Position numbers and translations under genes: made by a program. This document shows, piece after piece, positions 47,085 to 58,663 of a DNA stretch of 64,000 nucleotides. This stretch comes from Nageia nagi (lineage: Eukaryota; Pinophyta): the NCBI GenBank assembly GCA_050084985.1, contig JBITNC010000001.1, positions 185,752,001-185,816,000 on the forward strand, given 5' to 3'. Every line of letters starts with the position of its first letter. Positions within the stretch are counted from its first letter, which is position 1. The notes below the pieces were generated by a model that ran no database searches, had not been told where the DNA came from, and worked only from the letters and a program-made list of their open reading frames with translations.

Positions 47085-48944
47085 GAGAAAATATCATCAA
47101 ACTCAATGCACAACCCTATGATCTTAATTAAAAACTAGGATTTACAAGTGAAATGTAACATAAGTGTAAGTGTAACATGATAAAATTATGAGCATAGAGG
47201 AATAGAAGCATGGGTGAATTATTTTAGAAAAGTGGCAAGCTATTATTAAGCAAATTATAGCTTAGCAAAGCTATAATCTTGCTGAAATGTAGCCAAATTA
47301 TATTTAAAATATGATGAATAAATCAAGATTGCAACATGATCCAAAGCCCCTTGAAGAATGGAAAAGTGTGTTGATGTAGGAAAAACCATTCGATGAGGAG
47401 GTAATCAGAATGGTATTGGAGATAGAATTCTCTAATGATGAGGTTAGTATATTAATTCTAAAAAGTACAATATAGAGAAGGAATAGGATGGGCTAAAATC
47501 AGCCCTTGTTGGTCGCTTTATTGGGGTACCACCTCCTCTAGATATTATTCAAAGTTGTATGAAAGTAAGATGGAGTACAAAAGGGTGTGTATCCCTAGTC
47601 CCTCTCCCAAGAAAATTTCTATTATCCAAGTTTCAATTTGATGAAGACCTATAAAAAGTGATAGAGATGGGTCCATGGTTCCTTGGGTAGAAAGGACTAG
47701 TCATCAAGAGATGGGATAAAACTCTCTTCCTTGAAAGTCAAAAATTTAACCTCATTCTGACATGGGTCTCACTATCCAAACTTCACCCATCTTATTGGCA
47801 CCCATGTGTAATAGTAAAAATTACAAAAGCAATTGGATCCCTTATCACAATTGAGCGATCAACAAGATTAAAACTTAAGTTTATAGATGTAAGATTCATG
47901 GTGAATTTAGATATTTCCAAACCTATGATGAAGAAGATAATTTTAAAAAAAGAATATGAAAGAGAATGGATGCAACCAATTGTTTATGAAAATCTACTAG
48001 TATAATATAGAATTTGTAATAGTTATTTGCACTATGCAAATGATTTCCTAGAAAAGAAGAGTAGGGATGAAGAAAGGAAAGAAAAAGAAAAAAATGAAAA
48101 GGAGGTTCAACATAAATAGAAAGACCAAGGATGGAAGTTAGTATTGAAACAAAAAGTAGGAAAAAATTATATGAATACAACCAAAATGCAAATAAAATGA
48201 GCCATGTCAAAAAAATAGTTAACTTCAAATGAAGTCCAATAGAAGAAATCTACCACAATAAACCCCTATGGAATGATATCAATTTTAGAAGGAAAAGACA
48301 AAGAAGAAATGAATTATAATTTAGATTTTTTAGAATATAAGATAACAAATATGGGAGTTATGGAAGGGGAAGATACAAAAAGAAATAGGATGATGATAAA
48401 AAAGAGAGGAATAGAAATAATTAAGCAGTAACCACACAACAAGAAGAAGGCTAAGATGGAATCCTACAAAGAAATATACTAAACTCTAGCAAAATAGCAA
48501 ATGTTGAAAAAAGCCATGTGGGGAGACCATCCCAAGGAGAAACTAGAGATAAAGTCACTAAAAAGGATATAATGAATGGAAACTAATCAACTCTACATCT
48601 GATCAACAAATGTCATCCCACCTTTTTGATGACAGTAAAGAGGTAGTTGACCTACATCATAGCTGTAATTCATATGCATTTTGACTATAATTTGATGATT
48701 TTATATTAATACAGTTTGTAAAGTAGGCTCCATTGAAGCTACCAATAGGTTATAGATAGGTAGTATTTCAACTTATTTTGTAAGTAGTTTTTTACAAATT
48801 ATATTAGCTACCACCAGGTATAGCTAGGTAGTAGTTTCCCAATTCAAAAACCATTTTGACCAATTTTTTTGGGGTTTAGAAAAAAACCTCACTACTTTTT
48901 GATGATATAATTTACCATTATTATTAAGAAAATAAACCCAAAAA
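47085..48944 (+). mobile_element. LINE-type insertion carrying ORF1 (DUF4283)
   Basis: It is flanked by near-identical 19-bp repeats, AAGAAAATAAACCTAAAAA at 47066-47084 and AAGAAAATAAACCCAAAAA at 48926-48944, which look like a long LINE target-site duplication. The right duplicate copy has only one version of this site. No poly-A tail is obvious before the right repeat, and I see no endonuclease or RT, so it is truncated or internally deleted. Confidence 0.65.
47360..48420 (+). pseudogene. LINE ORF1 protein with DUF4283 domain
   Basis: The plus-strand frame from about 47480 reads SALVGRFIGVPPPLDII, KFLLSKFQFDEDL, GPWFLG and KGLVIKRWDKTLF. It continues with LSKLHPSYWHP, KAIGSLITIE, RLKLKFIDVRFMVNLDISKP and YENLLV. 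This is the DUF4283 pattern of plant L1-type ORF1 (GPWF-x-G, WV-x-L-x-x-LP-x-x-W). A CCHC knuckle should follow YENLPV; here Cys are replaced (YRICNSYLHYANDF). The tail is Lys/Glu-rich. Stops interrupt the frame. The opposite-strand ORF at 47923-48228 is its shadow. Confidence 0.75.
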
Positions 48945-49593
48945 AAAAGGCTTTCTCGATATGGTGAACAAAAAAATAAATAAATTAAAAAATCCTAAAA
49001 AATAATTAGTTTCTATAAATCATCGCTATGCATTTCCTTGATCAACAAACTACCATTTATTTCATCTTTCAATATTTATTTATACTTTAAATGATTCTTA
49101 ATTATTTATAAAAGATAACCTGTTTCTCTAATAACAATTGCTTAAATTAATAATTGTCATAGGGATCCTCTTTGAAGAGTGAGAACCAACATATCAAATC
49201 AATGGTGTTAGATACACCATAGGTAATGCCTGACCATGAAATCAAATTAGAGCATTGATTAGATTTGCTTTACGTGCTTGGTGATAAGTTATACATAGCT
49301 AGAGTAAATCCTTTGGCTTGTCAAGCAAATAAATGTAGGCTAATTTCTATGTTCCATGAAGATAGGCTTTTGAGTCACAAGTTGAAAGGCTAAGTTGGAT
49401 TTGGATAAGGTAAAAATCAACAATCAATAATTCTTCTAGCTTTTACTCAACTAAATTGCATGCCTATATAATGCAATGTAATCCTTCAAATTTTACAATA
49501 CATGCCTTGATTAAAGTAAGAGTGATTAAGTCACTAGAGAAGAAATATTTCAACAATTTTATTTTAGTTTTAGTTTTTGTATTGTGGGTGATC

Positions 49594-52033
49594 ATGGTGA
49601 GGGGATTTATTGCATTGATGGGTCATGTGAGAGAATATGTAGTGAATATGGTGATCTTCATCTTCATAACTTACATCATTACAATCATTATTGGTCTCAT
49701 ATTTGATTATGATATTGGAATTTATGGTGGGTATTTCAAATTCTTGGTGGTCTTTTTCTGGTCAAGATTATGATGGTAAGGTTTGATTTGACCTCATTTA
49801 TGATTTACAAGAGGAATGAAATCATTGTTCCTTTCCTTAAGAAGTTTTTCTTAAACATGTATAAAAAGGAGAAAGGTGGGTGCAAGAAGTTGGGTCCACT
49901 TTCAGCCCAAAACTTGGAAGTGTTTTCCTTGATTTTCAAGTTTGGGTATGATTGATCTCAAAATTTGAAGCACTTAGAAATAGAATCATGGAAAAGGTCA
50001 CTGCATTGAAAATGTAGTACTCATAGTTTAGTTTTCAAATATATAACTTATTCCAATACCTAGATCATTGAATTTAAAAATTGATAGGATGAACAAAAAT
50101 CACTTTTTTAAAAAAGCCATTTTTGGACCATAGTATGAATGTGTCCATCCTGCATATTTTGACTAAAACCATAGTATTTTTTAAAATCCTTTTAGATAAA
50201 GATACCTAATACATTAACACTTATCCTGGATATTTTTCCATAATTTTTTCATTAATATTTATTTTTATTAATTTTTTACTAGGCATGTTTGTGGTTTCGA
50301 AAAAGTGCTCATGTTCATCTCGCATAATTTGATCTAAACTCAATGTTTTTTCAATTATTTTATTCTTATAGATGATTATGTGAAGCTTGTTCCTATATAA
50401 GTTTTTTTTTATAACTACCAAAAAAATAACTTATTAAGAAAATACAAGACCCTCATATTTCAAGTATACGACCTACTTTTACTAAAAAATAATTAAAATA
50501 TAAAATCTTATCCAATTGTAAAAAAATAAATACATATTTGAAATATACACTCTTTAATGTATAATGGGTTTTAATTTTAGGAAAACATTCTACCAAAATT
50601 GCCATCAAACATATATATAAACTCAATATTTTCCATTAACATTGCTATGAACATATACTTGTAGGTCCAAGGCTAAGTGGTGGCTCAACAAGCCTTTTTT
50701 GAGCCTAAATCTGAGGTGAAATTAGAGATTCAAATATCAGAATTCTAATTTATCAAGATTATAATATATCAAGAACTTAATACATCAGGGTCTTGATATA
50801 TCATAATCATAAGTAATGTACATATTTTAGTTTAAAACATCAGAAACCCAATATTTATTAGGATCCTAAACCTAAATTGGGATCATAATTTTTTCAAAAT
50901 TGAATTTTAAAATTGATGAAGTTAAAAATTCACCCAGAAGGTGAATCAAGGTCATTATAATGACTATTGCAAATTCAATAACTAGCTACTCACAAAGTTC
51001 ATGTCATCATTGTACATTGCTAGTATTATCGTCTCATTCTTTGCCTCCACTAGTACGACGGTTCTAGGTTGAAAGCTCTCGATATTTTTGGAGAAGCATT
51101 TTTCCTTACTAGTGTGGTCATTAATGGAGCTACAATCAATATCACCATGTTTATCATCAATCATATTCTATTGGGTATAGGTGTGGGTTTTTCCAACTAG
51201 GTTAGAAACAAATATCTTCATGCTTTTCCTCTTGTAAATCCCATGGTTGTGAAATTAATGTTGATTAAAAAAATCCATATTTACTATCTAATTATTTGTG
51301 TGATTATAGTTCATACCATTGTATCTATCATACAAGGCACCACTGAGGCTCGGGGAGGGTTCAACATGTGCTTTCAATTATTCATCACAATGGAGGGTAT
51401 GGCTTACTTTGGTAGTGGTTCTGATATTGGGTCTTCCTAATACTCCTAACAGTCTGATCAAATTGTGACATCGATAATACTTAGGATGAGTTTGATGATC
51501 TTTTGGAAGCCAACAAGGATTTCTAGCAAGTGAAGCATTCATTAAAGAATATATTATAGAGGAAATAATACCTTCATTTGGTCATGGCCATATTTATTCC
51601 CTTCTTCTAGCATCTCACAAGTATCAATATCCTCATGTTCTATGCTTCCATTTTACTCATGATGATTGGGCTTGGTGATAATATATCTTTATTTTCTTCT
51701 ATGATCATGGGGCTTGTCAATGTGATTTGCATGGTTTTTTTCCATTTTCATCATTAACAAGGCTAGTAAAAGATTTCTATTCATGGAGGGAGGCATTTAG
51801 CTATTTATTTATCAAGCCTTCACCATTGTACAAGCATTCCTTTCTATACTTTACCATCTCAAGTTTAGATTGTTCCTTTTCTTTATAGGGTTGGTGGTGA
51901 TTATGATTGCCTTCATCTATGTGTTTTTGTAGGAGACAAAGGCAATCCCCATGGAAGACCTGGTGCTTTTATATAAGATCCATTAGTTCTAGGAAAAATT
52001 CAATGAGGATACCAACTTGGATGTGAGCTCATA
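49594..52033 (+). pseudogene. STP-type monosaccharide/H+ symporter pseudogene
   Basis: Family members are 12-helix plasma-membrane sugar transporters of about 510 residues. Exon 1 begins at ATG 49594 and ends helix 1 with GLIFDYDIGIYGG. VPFLKKFFLNMYKKEK follows at about 49818-49873, probably after a short intron. A larger intron runs from about 49876 (AAAG/GTGGGT) to about 50947 (CAAG/). The last exon opens with DYCKFN, FMSSLYIASIIVSFFAS and NGATINITMFIINHILLGIG. It continues with GFNMCFQLFITM, LPNTPNS, DEFDDLLEA, LVMAIFIPFF, HLTSINILMFYASILL and RFLFMEGG. It ends with VQAFLSILYHLKFRLF and IPMEDLVLLYKIH. Helices 9-10 (about 110 residues) are deleted. At least eight stops are present. Retained introns show it is not a retrocopy. 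Confidence 0.85.
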
Positions 52034-53645
52034 ACAAAGGCAAATTCTAAATCATAATGGTGAATTCAAAGCCCTTTTTAATATAAGGATGTGTTTTTTT
52101 TTAATATTTTATTACTATTTCTCCTAGTAAAGTTATATGCAATGCATTGTGGCCTATCATAATTGAGTTATTTGAATCCTTATTATTATTGTAATTTATA
52201 CTCTTGACTGGTTATGTACATAGCTACAAATCAATTTATTATATTATCTTCTTCCAAACTATTAAATAAACTAATAATTGATGCTTGCAACATCCATTAT
52301 AATACATTTATGTAGCTTATCCTTTTTGGGAACCAATATTTTTTTTGATAATAAGGGAGAATTTTATTCTTGTATATTCAATTTAATCTAGAAATTTAAT
52401 AGATTCCATTATTTTTTGGAGTATTTGGAAAAAATAGATAAAAGTTGCATTGTAGCTATCAACACTACTATAAACATAGTTTCTAATCTTAATAGAGTTT
52501 CATCCTCACACTTTTGACTCCTAATAGGATGAGCACCCATTTGGGAATGGAGTCATTTCATGCAAAATCAATTACTTTTTGGTTTCTATAATTTTTGCTC
52601 ATGAAGATAATTGACTTAACTAGTTCAAATAATTATACAAATTATTCACATTATATGTAGCCATCGCAACCAATCCCTTTGATGTGGCATTGGCCTTGTT
52701 ATGCACAAAAGTTATTATGTGGCCATCATCATAGGATGTGGTGGTCTTAAGTGGCACAGTTTATCGATGACCTTGGCCTAAATTGACTTTTGTGATGCCA
52801 ATAACTCAAAACACAATTTTACGATGGCCATGTAGGCAAACCAAGTGATAATGCCCAATTAGTTACAGTACAAGTAGTTACGGTTGACTTGTCCCACCTC
52901 AAGATTCATGGATGGAATAATTTCATAGCATAGAGATTCATTGGTTTTGGGACTTAGACAAATTTCAAATAGAAGGAATGTGTGTTAGGAAGGGATTTAT
53001 GTACAGATCTTTCCAAATAAAAAGAACTACCTAGCTCATCACTCTAATATCTACAAAACACAAAGTACATAAACTCATATACACCACATAAGAAATTTAA
53101 AAAATACAAATAATAGAAAGTACAAGTTTAGAGATACTTTCATGGTGCTTAGCCTTACCATAGCCTAGAAGAACAAAGTTCATAGAAGTTAGCACTGCAC
53201 ATGTTATCACAATGTCTTTCACATGGAGATATTTTTTATTATCCCAATACATGGATTTCCTTAAGAGGTTTTAATAAACTTTTACCAAATGCAACAAATA
53301 ATAGTACTCCAACCAACACACATCAAATTGGGAGATTAATTACCTAACAAACCTAGCCCAACATAGTACATATAAAATAAATATACCATATAAACTCATA
53401 AAGTGAGATAGGATTATCAACAATGTATCATATAATTATGTTACTTTTTTTAATTTCAATATGATCAACTATACAAATGAAAACTGGTTGTCATCAAATG
53501 AGACTAGAGAAGGAAGACAACCAAACCAATGACATTAGAAGGATGTATGCAATTTCCTTTAAACTATGTCCTCATCATGCATCTTCTCAAATAATTCAAC
53601 ATCCCTTACATCCTATCAATCTATAACGTACACATTGCACATGGT
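52034..53645. other. non-coding DNA in the STP-bearing block
   Basis: I see no coding domain. A less AT-rich patch at 52660-52930 has short repeated words (GGCCATC, GATGGCCAT) but no clear repeat structure. The block ends near 53645, where similarity to the right duplicate resumes. Confidence 0.4.
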
Positions 53646-54239
53646 TGAAATATGTAGTTAAATTAATTTTACATCCTTATTTGATAATGAAATAAATAAA
53701 ATTCTCCTTACTTTCATGCAATAAACATATATTAATACCAAATAATACCATATGGACTTAATGAATTCTGGTTATTACATATATTTATGGGAATTGCAAG
53801 GGTTGTTTTAGGTCCTCCACTCTAATAAATTCTGAGATGAAGCTAAACAGTGATATTCTCAAATCTAGAAGAAGGATGAGATAAAGTATGATGTCCCTCT
53901 ACTATCCAAAAAACTCAAAATCTAATTAAAATTCTTCATTAAAAGAACTATTAAAAAAGTATTTTATATTCATAATATCTTTTAAAAAGATGTCTAAACC
54001 TTATTATAGAAAAGCAGCGACACCAAAGCAATCACGTATTATGTGCTCTTTGTTGAGCGAATCCACCTTTCCCTGGATATGCATTCACACCAACTCTTTC
54101 ACTACACAAACTATGCGACTCCCACACTCGTATTAATAAAAAATGGTAGTAATTTTAAGACAAAAACTTACAGTCACATAAAATGCATCAATCTTATTGT
54201 GAATATGGTAGAAAATGAAACCATCGATATAAATAAACT

Positions 54240-54644
54240 AGCTGATGTAATACGTAGTATTGGGGAGCTTAAAAATATGAGATCCAATGTAGGTTCCATT
54301 GAGGTCGCTCCATTGATCACCGACATTACCCCAAATGTGGTAACATTTCTTTGGCAATGCTACATCTTTCCTGACTTATAAACTTTTGCCAAATTTCCCT
54401 GATCGCTTTCCCCTCTACTAAATAAACAAGATTCCAACACATAACTAAAGCATTCCTCTACAATAAAACCATTTGTATATTCTGAAAATGTGACTAAAAA
54501 TATAAAATACATAGCTTATGATCAATCTGAACCAATGTTTGTAACCAGCTCTCATAAGTTTGTTCTCCGTAAGGTGGCGATATTCCTCGTCTCTTCCTGC
54601 GAGTAAAAAGACTTTGAAGCCTCTTGCCACCAGTTTCTTATAGG
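54240..54644 (-). pseudogene. truncated acid phosphatase copy
   Basis: Exon 2 starts mid-way at YKKLVARGFKVFLLAGRDEE. The catalytic Thr of the second HAD motif (LLTGR in the right copy) is Ala. Exon 2 runs to LMRAGYKHWFRLII, then comes an intron of about 100 bp. Exon 3 (about 54419-54240) keeps GNVGDQWSDLNGTYIGS and FKLPNTTYYI but has a 1-base deletion after YKSGK, giving an early stop. Exon 1 and the first half of exon 2 are missing. Unrelated DNA upstream adds an in-frame ATG with 18 novel residues (MGNSDSFRRAPYDNLELQ) directly ahead of the break. Confidence 0.9.
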
Positions 54645-56399
54645 GAACTTGCAGCTCTAAGTTATCATATGGAGCTCGCCTAAAACTATCACTATTTCCC
54701 ATGAATTGGTTTTCCCTTCAACCCATTATAAAATGAGTTGTGGAAAGGGGGGTATCTCAGACATTTGGATTTGACTCTTTCTTTTGAATTTGATAGGAAA
54801 AGCGGATCTCCAATTGATGAGACTACTCATAAATAAAAAGAAAATAATTCAAAATAAGGTAACCTCGTGACTTTATACTTTTGCTTTTATTCCAAGTACT
54901 CGTTTAATTGACACTAATTGTAAAGCCATTAAAATATCCTCTTTTAAAATAAAAGAATTTCATCCTTTCCAAATGAACTATACAGTTTATAATTCAAATT
55001 CTCAACTAAGATTATATATTAACTATTTTACTCCTTCACTAGGATATATATAGACATATTGTATATTACATTCACCAACCATATATAGACAATCTATACA
55101 ATAAGATCACATCTAAATATGTCAAATAAAAATACTGTGACATGCCCTAATAATAATAATAAAGGACCCTTTTATTTTCATCACAACTCTTAAATAATCA
55201 AATCAACCCTTCATCAAAATTCTTAAATGAAATTTATAGCATAGACTAAACATTTTAGCACTAGTGGCTAAAACATAAGAAGAGCACCTTGACTTGTGAA
55301 GGAAAAAATAAGAAGAGAGGGCTCCTTCCTTCACGTACCTCAAGGCCAAGATTTGGGAAGAGGGAATGAGTGTGTATTTTTCTAAAGTTTTCCTAGATGT
55401 TTATAGCCAAAGGTTGGTATAGTCCTTACAAAAATTTAACTATTTATGCACCTCAATATTTTTGTTCATGAGGGATATAGAGGCTTATTATTTTATGGTA
55501 GGATTTGATAAATTTATTTGTAATTCAGGAGTCCTAAAAATTATTTGCACACCTTATGCTAGGCACCAAAATATATGGAAAAAGGTCTACCAATTATTTT
55601 ACACACCTAACATAAAATAGCGAAATGTATGGAGATGATCCCTTCATTATTTTGCACATTTAATGCAAAATACCAAAATAATCTTTCATCTCTTAGTAAA
55701 TTTATTTTCATCTAACTCTAGAATATATTGCTTATAAAAACTAAAATGCTTTAATGAAAAACTTAAATTTAAATAACTGAAATATTCCCTTGTACTATTA
55801 AAAAATAGTCAATTAGTTTTCCAAAGCAATTTAGGATTAAACATAGAATATTTTAGCACACAATTTTACTTGCAGAGATCACCCATCCTACAAGGTAACT
55901 TTTGTTAGTGCATACATGAACATCATACACATCACAGGGATCAAGTATCATGCATAATATTTATGAAATGTATCTATATGATTTAAGACGATCACTATGG
56001 GATGTCAGCGAATCAACACCAATCATTTTCTCACCCTTACCAAACCATTCCCTTAACCAACTCATCTTTGGTTCTCTGAGTCCCCAATATAACTTCCTCA
56101 TAAAGTCAACCAGTAACCTATATTACAACAAACTCAAAGCCAATATGAAACTAACATAAATATTTCATATGAATAATCTCAAATACATTCAAATTCCTAA
56201 AGTAAGTTGAGTTATAATCAATGAAATTAGGTGGGTCATTACAAAATTTTTGAAGGCATTCAAAATTATATTTGTAATAGGGTTGTTACAAAAGGTAATA
56301 ACTACATCTTAGATAATAGTAATTTATATGAGTAATACATACATACAATTATGATTGAATCTAATCAATATTTACTAACAAGTTCATTTTATGTCATCA
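54645..56399. other. non-coding DNA between the duplicates
   Basis: It starts at the duplication breakpoint. I see no domain; the short frames, including 55950-56159, have no motif I recognise. Confidence 0.4.
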
Positions 56400-57280
56400 A
56401 AAAATTACAAATCATGACATATATGAATCTATAAACTATTTTTTCATGATGAATATGAAATATTGTAAAGAATCGATTGAATTGTATGAAAGTAAAACAA
56501 GTGCAATTCTAGCACAACATAATTTATTTTGTAGTGAAAATCCAAGGAGTATACCTATACTTGCACATCTAAAAGATGAAAATTGGTCAAAAGTGTGTCC
56601 AAGGTCATGGATAAAATAAGTAATTGAAAAGAAATTAGTTGAAGATGCAGAAGAAAAGACCTATGAAGATATTTTAAATATAGCTTATGGATGCAATTAT
56701 GATGTAATTATTCATTTATACATATGGACATAATTTTAAATTTTTTATAATATAGTTGTTAATATAGATATAATGATTGCACTAATATAACATTTACATG
56801 TAAATATGTGCAAGTATTATCTTTCCTTGTAATGTGGGAATATGGTCAACACTTCAAAATTGAAAAGCAAGATAAGAATAGAATAACATTTGACTTTGAA
56901 GTGATGGTTGATTTTAATCAAGTCATGTAAGTTTAAAACATACAAACTTGATAGAAGGAAATATACAATATGTTGGAAAAATTCAAGAAATCTTATAATT
57001 GAATTTTATATCATTCAAATGTGTAGTATTTAAATGTAAATGGTTTGAAGGATATGTAAATAGAAGAATAATTTTGCATGATATACTTAGTGGTTATAAT
57101 GTAATTGACTCCATACAATATTTATTTTTAAAAAAAGAGCCCTATATTTTACCATAGCATTGTAGTCAAATATTTTTTTCCCAGATATACTAGATGAAAA
57201 TATATGGTTTGTAATTGATTGTGATCCTACAAGAAAACATGTTGTATGTCTTCTTGATGAATATGATAATGATGATTAAA
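56400..57280 (+). pseudogene. CACTA-type element remnant with DUF4216-like region
   Basis: From about 56945 the plus strand, across stops, reads IQYVGKIQEIL, LNFISFKCVVFKCKWFEGYV, EPYILP, HCSQIFF and CDPTRKHVV, ending in a stop near 57279. This follows the DUF4216 layout seen downstream of TNP2 transposases (YYG-x-I-x-E-I-x-EL, VVLFKC-x-W, DP-x-IL-x-x-Q-x-x-Q-x-F-Y, W-x-V-x-x). Upstream frames (IPILAHLKDENWSKVCPRSW, about 56545-56610) may belong to the same protein, but I do not recognise them. TNP2 itself and CACTA ends were not seen. Alternative: another family with a similar segment. Confidence 0.45.
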
Positions 57281-58663
57281 ATATTACATGCACATTTTAT
57301 AAATTAAACATTATAAATTTTAATTATAGCATTTTTATAAATGTTTTGTAATTTGTAGATAACATTTTCAATTTAAATATTTATAAAAATAAACCATTAA
57401 AAATTAATCAAAAAAATACTTTGTTAACATGTGTTTCATTATGAGATATTTTGTTGCCTTATTCTAATAAATCACCACTTGGAATATCTAAAATTTTGTG
57501 TTTAACAATACTCCTACATGATTTCATCTTTAGCAATGAGATTATCAATGTGATACATATAAATAGATGGGATTGTCTTTCACAAGATTTGGCTTGAGAA
57601 TCGTAAGCAATAACTTTGTAACCAAAATAAGAATCACCTCTATCATTACTTTGCCTCCCTATCCTAGAGAATCCAACATTGTATTAAGATAATGAGGATC
57701 ATGGTAATGGAAAGAAACCAATCTAAAAGCGAAAAATTATCAAAATAGTGTCAAGGGAGAGAGATCATGATTTGTGGGTGTGAGTATATGTGCAAACAAG
57801 AGTGGGAGTGGGTGGGATCTAGATACATAATTCCTTGTATCTTATTGCATTTATATCATTCATTCATACATAGATAAGTATCTATCGCATATGCAATAGT
57901 TCACCTTGGAATTAGGTGCAGACAAGTTTAATCCCAAATGGGTATGATCACTTTAGCCTAAATATGACATGAAAGAATAATCAATCTATAGTGGGAGGAG
58001 AAAATTAGTTTCCTTCCAACCTTGAATTCTCCACAAGCCCTCCAAAATCAAAATTTTTCCTACTTAATTAAATTCTCACCATGATAGTCTTTTCTTTCTA
58101 ACCAAATCATTTGCACATTGAAGGGATGGAATTATACAAATTCATTAATAAGACCATAATAGCAAGAAATCCATCATTTTCATCATATAAAGCCTAGATT
58201 TAATTTTCCTTCAAGCAATTCTTCATTATATCTTGGTTAAAATTAAATATGCATCCATTGTAGCATTATTTTCGATCAAAGTGGAAGTGTTGGAATAATT
58301 GGTAGTTTTCATGTTTGAAAGTTCAATACCATATCTAACCATTTGAAATGTCAAAACATTAAACTTTAAAGTAACAAATATCAAACAAAGAGCTAGAAAA
58401 GCATCACATGTAGCACCAAACATAGCATCATAAAAATGATAACATTCTATGTTAACATATACATCAAATAAAATGTCAATTTAATAAGAAAAAACACGTC
58501 CCTTATTACATGACATGAAACATCAACATAACTGTCAATATATTTGCGTAATTTCCTTTGATGCAGGCATTCCAAATAGTTACATAACTTGCATCAATGC
58601 ATAAAAACTTATTTCTTTGACACATGGGTTAATGTAAAAGGACCAAAATATAGTAGTGAATAT
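57281..58663. other. unassigned DNA with one short minus-strand frame
   Basis: A minus-strand ORF (58423-58226) starts MFGATCDAFLALCLIFVTL and looks like a single membrane segment plus a polar tail. I do not recognise it and nothing continues it convincingly. The rest shows no domain. Confidence 0.3.

Larger units (their letters stand above)
45789..54644 (+). repeat. left copy of a direct duplication, split by two insertions
   Basis: The segments 45789-47085, 48945-49157 and 53646-54644 align in order with 58664-59910, 59920-60120 and 60120-61146. Divergence is moderate with many small indels. The breaks hold a LINE-like insertion and a block with an STP pseudogene. Left copy minus insertions is about 2.5 kb, matching the right copy. 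The right edge falls inside exon 2 of the acid phosphatase pseudogene, where the two copies stop matching abruptly. Confidence 0.85.

Noticed and set aside
47923-48228. 101-codon minus-strand ORF
   Set aside because: Lies opposite the LINE ORF1 reading frame and its Lys/Glu-rich tail; hydrophobic composition is what the complement of that tail gives.
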